This document shows, in pieces, positions 39,685-46,574 of a DNA stretch of 64,000 nt (positions are counted from its first letter, which is position 1; the number at the start of each line of letters is the position of its first letter). Under the pieces are notes generated by a model, which saw only the letters and a list, made by a program, of their open reading frames with translations, did not search any database and was not told where the DNA came from. Position numbers and translations under genes: made by a program. Source of the DNA: Maribellus sp. YY47 (GTDB taxonomy: Bacteria > Bacteroidota > Bacteroidia > Bacteroidales > Prolixibacteraceae); the NCBI RefSeq assembly GCF_023111095.1, contig NZ_JALGYW010000009.1, positions 1-64,000 of the forward strand, read 5' to 3'.

Positions 39685-40329
39685 TCATTCATTTTCCATT
39701 TGGTCAAGTAAATAAGAAAAACTTGGGCTCGAATAATCTATTCCGTCTAATACATTGATTTCATTTGCAAGATTCATCGCATCGAAACCGTCCTCTATTT
39801 TGTTGACAGTGAATAGTAAGTTTCCTGATGAATACTCTTTTTCCATAGTGAATTTTGATGAGTTATCCGCAAGAAATTCGTCAAAATCAGTTTCTGTCAT
39901 TGCTGATTTAATGAAAAATTTGTTAGTCAAAAATCCAATGCCTCCGTCAGTAAAAAAAGAAGGTGTTGCATAATAAACTGAAGCTATTGAATTGAGTCTT
40001 TTTAGTAAGTTTAGATATTCTGTCTCAGTAATTCCGCTTTTTAAAAAAATATAAGTTCGGTAATAATTTTCTATAGTACTTTTCTCTAAGTCAATTTCTG
40101 AATACTGCTCAAGTGTCATAATCGCCTGATTTTTTGAATAGTCAGCTTCGTTAAAAGCTACAAGAATCATTTGTGGATTAATGTCTAAATGAATGATACT
40201 ATCTCCATAATAATAAAGAATTTCTTTACTAAAAGTCGGAGGTTCATTCTCATTTTCTTTTGAGCATGAAAAGCATGTTGTCAAAAAGAGAAAGATTAAA
40301 GCAAGATTTAAATTACCAGTCGTTTTCAT
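39685..40329 (-). CDS. lipoprotein, duplicated cassette copy 2
   Basis: A 214-residue lipoprotein identical in protein sequence to the one at 27533-28177. The whole unit, attC-like site plus gene plus upstream bases, is repeated from 39550 to 40394 at a constant offset of 12152 bp. Identity starts and ends at the predicted G^TT crossover points. Its neighbours differ completely from those of copy 1. Confidence 0.72.
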   Translation of the reverse strand: MKTTGNLNLALIFLFLTTCFSCSKENENEPPTFSKEILYYYGDSIIHLDINPQMILVAFNEADYSKNQAIMTLEQYSEIDLEKSTIENYYRTYIFLKSGITETEYLNLLKRLNSIASVYYATPSFFTDGGIGFLTNKFFIKSAMTETDFDEFLADNSSKFTMEKEYSSGNLLFTVNKIEDGFDAMNLANEINVLDGIDYSSPSFSYLLDQMENE

Positions 40330-40392
40330 AGTTGATTTTTTTCAGTAAGATGATTTAACTCTCTCATTAGTTGCGTCTTTATAATTAGCCCT

Positions 40393-40517
40393 AACGGTTG
40401 GTACATGTTGTCGGGGCGGATTTCGGAGAGCGTTCCTGTCCGAAGAACATGGAACTGCGAAACGAGAATCCGCAGTTGGCGTATCACCGAACCCCGCCCT
40501 GCAATATGTACCTTGTT
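40393..40517. repeat. attC-like site, family 1
   Basis: 125 bp with the family 1 stem. It belongs to the two-gene cassette on its right (boundary GTTACCACA, which resembles but is not the same cassette as at 31204). Confidence 0.82.
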
Positions 40518-40546
40518 ACCACACGTTTTTTATTCCTTTTTTTGAT

Positions 40547-40750
40547 TTAGTTGTTCTTCCAGTGTTTAATTTTTTTCTTTAATCTAATCGTATCGAAAGT
40601 ACTGGTCACTGTACCAAGCATAAACCCATATAACAATATTGATAGTCCATTTGGATAATGTTGAACTTTAAAAAATGCGCCAGCGAGAACCATTATTGCA
40701 GCAATAGAATAAATGACTCCAATAATTGAGTTTACTTGTTTTTCGGTCAT
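40547..40750 (-). CDS. small two-helix membrane protein (array cassette)
   Basis: This 67-residue protein has two membrane helices (IIGVIYSIAAIMVLAGAFFK and LSILLYGFMLGTVTSTF) separated by VQHYPNG. The helix-FKVQHYP-helix pattern is reminiscent of the N-terminal hairpin of GldL, but it is far shorter. It lies 14 bp after the 236-residue gene in the same cassette. The function is unknown. Confidence 0.55.
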   Translation of the reverse strand: MTEKQVNSIIGVIYSIAAIMVLAGAFFKVQHYPNGLSILLYGFMLGTVTSTFDTIRLKKKIKHWKNN

Positions 40751-40764
40751 AGTTTGTTTATTTT

Positions 40765-41475
40765 TTAGTTTATCATATTTGAACCAAGTTCAATCATTAG
40801 TTTCAATCCTTCCTTTATTGCAGTCTTTTTAGCCTCATTAAGAAATTCCTTCATAAATGACGTTCCTTGTTTCGTAATCTTTGCCCAAATAATAGAAAGA
40901 TTTTTTATCACCCATTTTTTTGATTTTGAAGTCAATTTTTCTCTTAATGTCTCAATATCTTGCTTTATTTCGTTTAACTGCTCTTCATTATTTTTTGTCT
41001 TAAAATTTTCAATGTTCTTTTTAATAAATTCTAAATGCTCATCAAGCATTAAAATTTGTTTTGAATTCAACGGTTTTGTTTCTGCATCTTCATCAATGAT
41101 TTCAAATTCAGCGTAATATTCTTCAGCAAATGATTCTAAAATTGGGTCATCAAAAAATGAATTTACAGTTTCATATCTCTTTAAAAGACTTACCCAATTA
41201 CTAAAAAAACCATCTAATTGTTTCCCATCTCTCCACGCACGACTATTTGAGATTGATTCTTTGTTTGCTGGTTTCCAGTCAATGAGAAGTTTTAATCCGT
41301 TTTCCATTTTGTAGTCTTCAATATTAAAATAGAAATCGGAATCGGTGTCTTTGTCAACCACTTTAATAAGAAACTTGTCGGGCGAAATAACCTCAAATTG
41401 TTCACCTTTTAATTTTACATATTTTTCTAAAGTTTCGAGAACGATAAGTGGTATTTTCTTTTTCATTTCTTTCAT
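40765..41475 (-). CDS. hypothetical cytoplasmic protein (array cassette)
   Basis: This 236-residue protein has a beta-rich N-terminal half (FLIKVVDKDTDSDFYFNIED) and a helical, coiled-coil C-terminal half ending in an amphipathic helix (KTAIKEGLKLMIELGSNMIN). No signal peptide and no recognised family. It is first in a two-gene cassette with a small membrane protein; a paired effector/anchor arrangement is only a possibility. Confidence 0.55.
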   Translation of the reverse strand: MKEMKKKIPLIVLETLEKYVKLKGEQFEVISPDKFLIKVVDKDTDSDFYFNIEDYKMENGLKLLIDWKPANKESISNSRAWRDGKQLDGFFSNWVSLLKRYETVNSFFDDPILESFAEEYYAEFEIIDEDAETKPLNSKQILMLDEHLEFIKKNIENFKTKNNEEQLNEIKQDIETLREKLTSKSKKWVIKNLSIIWAKITKQGTSFMKEFLNEAKKTAIKEGLKLMIELGSNMIN

Positions 41476-41489
41476 TTAAAATTTGTGGT

Positions 41490-41614
41490 AACGGTTGGTA
41501 CATGTTGTCGGGGCGGATTTCGGAGAGCGTTCCTGTCCGAAGGACATGGAACTGCGATGCGAGAATCCGCAGTTGGCGTACCACCGAACCCCGCCCTGCA
41601 ATATGTACATTGTT
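41490..41614. repeat. attC-like site, family 1
   Basis: 125 bp. It ends GTTAGGC, which also fits the classical integron core GTTRRRY. It belongs to the nuclease-like cassette; the stop TAA lies in the terminal GTTA. Confidence 0.83.
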
Positions 41615-43343
41615 AGGCACTGGGTTTTTCTGCTATTTCAATTCCTTTTTCCTCAAATAATGATGGTAATGTCCATCCATATTTTATATCAAAAAACATG
41701 TTAAATGAAGCAAGTTGGTCTTGTACAGCCTGCATCATTTCTTGCTCCGTTTTAAATTTTTTCTTTTTCATTTGATTACCATTAATTACGTTTTGGTATT
41801 CATCAAGTAATTCATCCAATTGGTACTTTCCACTAGCAAGTTGCTCATGCATAACTAATAAAGTGTCAATATGTATGATTGTTGGTTTCCTAAAATTTTT
41901 GGTTGATAATCCAGTTTTCTCAATTTCGTCTTTTTCTAATTCAAACCAGATGTTGATAAGGTTATTTAATCCCAAAATGTCAAGTTGCCTATTATGAAGT
42001 AAAATTATTGGATAGATTCTAATTGAATTCGGTTTGTAATTTTTGTCTTCATTGAAATTACCATTAAGAAGGCTTTTGGCAAAATTAGTCAGTTGACGAA
42101 CCGCTTTCGGAGATTCCTTTTTTCCATTTGTCTCAAAATATAGTTTTTCCTTTAAGGCTCTTTCATACTGTTCAAAGTCATAGCTTTCTTTTATATCAGC
42201 TCTTATCAATATATCTTTTGATTCAAAAAGAAATACTTTGTTCCCATTTCGAATGTAGTAATCTGGTGCTCCAGGAGTTTTCATTTGTTCTCCCGATAAT
42301 TTGAAATATTTCTTTTCATAAGTCCGCTCGATAATTTTATACAGCAAATATTTTTCAGAAAATTCAAAAGTGATTAACTGTCTAAGTTTGATTTGTGATG
42401 TTTTATCGAATGCATCATTAATCTCCTTTAGTAAGAAATAGAGCCCATTAAATATTTTTTCAATTGCAAATAGAGGAGATATTACACGATAACTTGTATC
42501 GCTTAATTTATATAAGGGATTGGCTCGAAGTGTTAAATAGTCGATGTCATTATCCACATAATCGATTTTAGAAACTACGAGGTTGTCAAGAAAGTCAATG
42601 TTTGATTCATAGTTTTCATCTTTTTTTACTTCCAACGTCATCGACCCCTCATGTTTAGCTGAAATTACGAAGAATGCAATTGGAAATATTTTTTGAAGAA
42701 AACCTTTATAATCTGTGACCCTAAATCTCGCATAAAAATTTTCTAAAAGAGTTTGCGATGAATCTTGTGTACTTAAAAACTCAAATAAGAATATTGCTTT
42801 TAGAATTTGACCAACAAATACTGATTTTAAATTATAATTTGAGATATCCGAAATTGGTAAAGAGTTACCGATGGCAAGGCAGATTAAATCAGGGTATTGG
42901 CTAAACTTTTTGGTTGATTCGATAATTAAATTGTCATTTTTATTCAGTTGAGTATTTAATGCCAAATAAATTTTAAATATCAGAATTTCAAGGTCTTTGT
43001 CGCTGATTTCTATATCTTCTTGATTTTGAGTCAAAACAGTTTCAAATAGTTTAAGACTAGTACGAGGATTTAATATTCCAACATTTTTTGATTTTTCCTT
43101 TTTGTATTCGACTATTTTATCATTGATTTCATTCGCGAGCTTATTGTTTTCTTTCCCAAATAACTTTGATAAAAAATGTTTGTAGTCCTTAACTAATTCA
43201 TTATCTGGATTAGCACTTACAAAATAGGATGCAACCTCGACCAATAATCTTTTAGGAATATCTTCAATTTTTTTCAGGTAGTCCTCACTGTTTTCACCCT
43301 CGAAAACTTTTTCAAAATCAATAATCTCAATTTGTGTAATCAT
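41613..43343 (-). CDS. PD-(D/E)xK-like protein (array cassette)
   Basis: A 576-residue cytoplasmic protein. Around residues 360-377, GAPDYYIRNGNKVFLFESKD reads as PD followed by hydrophobic-ESK, the layout of a PD-(D/E)xK nuclease core. The following YERALKEKLYFETNGKKE and a C-terminal helical region are compatible with a restriction-like effector. The rest is not recognised. It is the only gene in its cassette, next to the SPARTA-like cassette. Nuclease function is inferred from the motif. Confidence 0.55.
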   Translation of the reverse strand: MITQIEIIDFEKVFEGENSEDYLKKIEDIPKRLLVEVASYFVSANPDNELVKDYKHFLSKLFGKENNKLANEINDKIVEYKKEKSKNVGILNPRTSLKLFETVLTQNQEDIEISDKDLEILIFKIYLALNTQLNKNDNLIIESTKKFSQYPDLICLAIGNSLPISDISNYNLKSVFVGQILKAIFLFEFLSTQDSSQTLLENFYARFRVTDYKGFLQKIFPIAFFVISAKHEGSMTLEVKKDENYESNIDFLDNLVVSKIDYVDNDIDYLTLRANPLYKLSDTSYRVISPLFAIEKIFNGLYFLLKEINDAFDKTSQIKLRQLITFEFSEKYLLYKIIERTYEKKYFKLSGEQMKTPGAPDYYIRNGNKVFLFESKDILIRADIKESYDFEQYERALKEKLYFETNGKKESPKAVRQLTNFAKSLLNGNFNEDKNYKPNSIRIYPIILLHNRQLDILGLNNLINIWFELEKDEIEKTGLSTKNFRKPTIIHIDTLLVMHEQLASGKYQLDELLDEYQNVINGNQMKKKKFKTEQEMMQAVQDQLASFNMFFDIKYGWTLPSLFEEKGIEIAEKPSA

Positions 43344-43375
43344 TATGTTTTGAGTGTCATTTTAACCTTGTGCCT

Positions 43376-43500
43376 AACGGTCACTTGTAAGTTGTCGGTG
43401 CGGATTTCGGAGAGCGTTCCTGTCCGGTAGGACGGAACGATGTTGCGAGAATCCAGCGAACGACACCGCACGAACCCCGCAATGCAATTTACAATTTGTT
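43376..43500. repeat. attC-like site, family 3 variant
   Basis: 125 bp. Stem TTGTAAGTTGTCGGTGCGG pairs with CCGCAATGCAATTTACAA. Left boundary GCCTAAC fits the classical RYYYAAC core. It belongs to the SPARTA-like cassette (boundary GTTGTGCGT). Confidence 0.83.
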
Positions 43501-43523
43501 GTGCGTTCGTGTTTTATTTTTAA

Positions 43524-45053
43524 TTAAATATAATATCTAAAAGGCAATGCCGGTCTTAAATCGTCAATTTTACCAGCGGTCAGAATTTCTCCAATCACAT
43601 TTGCAAATTTTAATGTAACTGGTAATCCATCGCCATATTTACATGTATTGTAATTTAACTTAGTTAATGCCAATATATCAGAACAAACAGTTTCAATTTT
43701 AATATTCCCTTTACCTCTAACTAATTTTATTGTCAAAGGATTTGGGGTTTCCATTCCTAATGGTTGTTGTATTCTTGGGATAAAACCTTTAGTCCATAAA
43801 TATGCATTATTTCTATTTTTCACATAAAAGCTTCCCCGCAAGATTGGAAAATTTTTATCACGGTATAACTTAAATACTTTCTCATCTTTTATGGTTACTC
43901 CAATCAGTGAAATCTCATGACTCTCAACTGCTTCACAAAATCCTTCCCACTCTTCATTGTCAAATTGAGTCTTGCCGTGAATGAAAATCTCTTTTGGTAG
44001 ATTCTTGTCATTTGAATTGGTGAACGCTTTTAATGCTTTTGTTAAAAGGTCATAAGCTGCATCCTTTGTTAGATGGTATTCTTTTGTGTCTTCATTATAC
44101 CATGGTCCAACTGCTCCCTTAAAAACCATTCCATCTCCACTATCTAAAAACATTTGAGCAGCACAGCAGGCATATTTACTATTTAATTGTCTTTCATCAA
44201 TTTTGAAAACTAAGCCTATATAACAAACATTTTTCCTTATACTCCCCAATTTCCATGGTAATCCACCAATTTTATAGTAGACAGATGTGGCAATATTCCA
44301 TGCAATATCTGTCTCCATTGAAGATAAATCTCTTTTGGGCATTCCATTTTTGTTTAAGTATGGATGCTCATTATATGCGATTGTAGATTCTCTTATTATT
44401 TGTGTCAGTACTTCGTGTTTCAGCAATTTTAATTTCAATTGATTATGAAAATGATTTTCGTAATCGTAGCATTCTTTTAATTTCACATATTCAGGGTCAA
44501 TGTCATCAAACAAACCTTTGTTTGTACGTGCGTACTTGTCTTTTATCCCAATTTTAATTGTATCTGCCGCCGACTTTGATTTTATACGACCATACAAATA
44601 AACGTCATCAGGGATGACCACGAACCAAAGGTTCACAGGCGGTCTATCATCATCATGCTTATAATCGACTAAACTATTAACATATAAATCAACCATATTC
44701 GCAACTCTTACATGCTTGTCTGAATACCGATAAAAAAGTTTTAATTTATCTTCTTCAATTTCTAATTCAATGGTTGAATTAAGATTAATAGTAACTCCAA
44801 AAATAGATTCGAAACCAGGATAAATTGGCTTTGAGACATCCTTTTTCAAAGGGAATATTGGCTTCATGAATTTAGCAATCCAATTTTTCATTCTCTTAAT
44901 CCCTAAAGGAGTCCCAATTATTCCAATTGTGAAATTATTTATTTTGTCTTTGTTAAACGGACCAAATAAAGAAAGTCCATCACGAGGGTCAACTACTTTT
45001 TGATTATAGTTAAATAATAAAAAAGGTTCTTTTATGTGGCGTAGTTTAGGCAT
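43524..45053 (-). CDS. short prokaryotic Argonaute (MID-PIWI)
   Basis: A protein of about 509 residues, the usual size of short pAgos, with MID (about 130-300) and PIWI (about 300-509) domains and the family's C-terminal hydrophobic end RPALPFRYYI. HGKTQFDNEEWEGF and KLVRGKGNIKIETVCSDILA are PIWI-type segments. Short pAgos lack the slicing tetrad and bind guide RNA to sense target DNA. ATG at 45053 (MPKLRHIKEPFLLFNYNQ) overlaps the upstream TIR gene by 8 bp, so the two are translationally coupled. A longer in-frame start at 45110 is less likely. Together they form a SPARTA-type system. Confidence 0.85.
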   Translation of the reverse strand: MPKLRHIKEPFLLFNYNQKVVDPRDGLSLFGPFNKDKINNFTIGIIGTPLGIKRMKNWIAKFMKPIFPLKKDVSKPIYPGFESIFGVTINLNSTIELEIEEDKLKLFYRYSDKHVRVANMVDLYVNSLVDYKHDDDRPPVNLWFVVIPDDVYLYGRIKSKSAADTIKIGIKDKYARTNKGLFDDIDPEYVKLKECYDYENHFHNQLKLKLLKHEVLTQIIRESTIAYNEHPYLNKNGMPKRDLSSMETDIAWNIATSVYYKIGGLPWKLGSIRKNVCYIGLVFKIDERQLNSKYACCAAQMFLDSGDGMVFKGAVGPWYNEDTKEYHLTKDAAYDLLTKALKAFTNSNDKNLPKEIFIHGKTQFDNEEWEGFCEAVESHEISLIGVTIKDEKVFKLYRDKNFPILRGSFYVKNRNNAYLWTKGFIPRIQQPLGMETPNPLTIKLVRGKGNIKIETVCSDILALTKLNYNTCKYGDGLPVTLKFANVIGEILTAGKIDDLRPALPFRYYI

Positions 45054-46425
45054 CTTCAGTAGCATTATCCAATTCTTGATAATATTCTTCTTCTTCAAGA
45101 TAACTATCAATTGGCATTAATCGTTTTTCATCATTTGGCTCTTCATAACCAAAACTAGCTTTGAAGAGTATTGGAGTTGTAGAGAGTTCGATTGTTTCTG
45201 ATTCTGCAACAATTACAGACATTATAGAATTATCATTATTTGAAAGTGAAGATAAGAAGGCTAAAAGCTGATTCCTCCATTCTTTATTATACATGGTTTT
45301 TCCTTTCCGTCTTCTTGCACTGTGCATTTTTTTATTATCATCCCATGCTTTTTTTCCATCTGAGGTAAAAATGATATGATTTTTAATACTTATGCAAAAT
45401 TCAGGAGCAAGTAATGTTTTAAAACTAATTGCATAATGCCAGAAATCGTCATAATATTTACCTGTTACTCCAATTTTATGTGTATTTGCACCAACATTAA
45501 AAGAGCCTTTTACTCTTTCGTTTTCTTTATGCTCAAAATAGTAGCACTTTGAGTTTGATAGCTCATACTCTTGTAAATCCAAGCTTTGTAGGTACATGTC
45601 AAAACATGTGTTTACAAGTCGTACAAGCAATCTCCTAAAATCGTGATAGGTTGGAAATTCATCATCATCGTACCAATTGAACGCATCACTTGTATTTTTG
45701 GAGATTATTTCAGATGGGGTTACTTCAAATCCTTTGTCCGTTAGATAATAATCAAGGCTTTTTTGAAATGAAACAATTATATTTCCATGCCTATATGCTG
45801 GATAAACCATATTATTTTTCAATACTTCTCCAGCTTGTTTTTCGTTATGGAATTTGTAAAAATAAATAGTTGAAGGTATTCGTGGAATTTTAATCCAGTT
45901 AGAATAAAACCTGTCATTATATTTTTTATCAACACCAGACCAGTTCGTGTAAACATTTTCATACCAGTCTGATAGTGGCGTTGTGTTTTCATCGTTTTTT
46001 GGAACATTATCTTTCCCGAGTTTTTTGAGAAGTCTTTTTAGACCAGTTGCCCAATTATTTTCAAAAATTACAATGTTTCTTCGGTTAAGTCCTATTCTTG
46101 CATTAAAAGGTGCTTTGTCAATTTTGACTGGAATAATAAAATCTCTTAGGTTGAATTGTTTCTCAATACTTTTGCATTGTTCCCACTCATCTAGGACTCC
46201 TCCTTTTTCAAAAGTGATATCTGAGACTACAAGTATGTATTTTATTGTTTGATTTTCAAGAAAATCTTGCAAACTTTTCCAATAATCAGCTTCGCCACCA
46301 ATTAGAAAAGATAAATCACATTCACATTTATAACCTTCGCCAATTAATTTTGACTGTAACCATAAAGTAAATTCATTATCCTCAGGAGTGGCATGTCCAA
46401 TAAATATTGTATCTCGATTACTCAA
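45046..46425 (-). CDS. TIR-APAZ protein of a SPARTA-type system
   Basis: This 459-residue protein has an N-terminal TIR domain (about 1-140): DTIFIGHATPEDNEFTLWLQ, the loop DLSFLIGGEADYW, and VVSDITFEKGGVLDEWEQ with a candidate catalytic Glu. An APAZ domain (about 190-440) follows. In known SPARTA systems TIR-APAZ pairs with short Argonaute and, when a guide-matched invader is sensed, depletes NAD(P)+ and kills the cell. The start is TTG at 46425, just before RDTIFIGH; an in-frame stop lies five codons upstream, so no ATG is available. It is the first gene of the cassette nearest the recombinase. Confidence 0.87.
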   Translation of the reverse strand: MSNRDTIFIGHATPEDNEFTLWLQSKLIGEGYKCECDLSFLIGGEADYWKSLQDFLENQTIKYILVVSDITFEKGGVLDEWEQCKSIEKQFNLRDFIIPVKIDKAPFNARIGLNRRNIVIFENNWATGLKRLLKKLGKDNVPKNDENTTPLSDWYENVYTNWSGVDKKYNDRFYSNWIKIPRIPSTIYFYKFHNEKQAGEVLKNNMVYPAYRHGNIIVSFQKSLDYYLTDKGFEVTPSEIISKNTSDAFNWYDDDEFPTYHDFRRLLVRLVNTCFDMYLQSLDLQEYELSNSKCYYFEHKENERVKGSFNVGANTHKIGVTGKYYDDFWHYAISFKTLLAPEFCISIKNHIIFTSDGKKAWDDNKKMHSARRRKGKTMYNKEWRNQLLAFLSSLSNNDNSIMSVIVAESETIELSTTPILFKASFGYEEPNDEKRLMPIDSYLEEEEYYQELDNATEDA

Positions 46426-46448
46426 TTTTCTTGTGTTTTATTTATGTT

Positions 46449-46475
46449 CAAATTTAGCAGTAACGTTTTTTTCAA
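46449..46475 (-). promoter_or_regulatory. possible promoter inside the SPARTA cassette
   Basis: On the minus strand TTG (46473-46475), a 16-base spacer and TAAATTTG (46449-46456) approximate the Bacteroidota promoter TTG / TAnnTTTG, about 24 bp before the TIR-APAZ start. It lies inside the cassette, so the system would carry its own promoter. Confidence 0.4.
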
Positions 46476-46485
46476 CATGACGCAC

Positions 46486-46574
46486 AACGTATGTGGAAAT
46501 ACACAATTGCATTTATATCCTTATTGTCGATTGTATTTATAACACCAATTTCGGTGTGTATGTATAGTTTTGCA
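46486..46574. other. candidate attI-like insertion site
   Basis: The first cassette ends at AAC 46486-46488. The next 86 bp up to the recombinase stop are AT-rich, contain no attC-type palindrome and show short repeats of a TGTATTT/ATACAAT type. Position and asymmetry fit an attI. The site has not been demonstrated. Confidence 0.45.

Noticed and set aside
25414-43500. Regularly repeated palindromes as a CRISPR array
   Set aside because: Repeat units are about 125 bp, differ in sequence between families and are spaced by whole genes of 0.5-3.4 kb. No short uniform spacers are present.
25414-43500. Palindromes as MITEs or REP elements
   Set aside because: They mark module boundaries precisely, show no target duplications, and the flanking bases pair across each gene module rather than across each palindrome.
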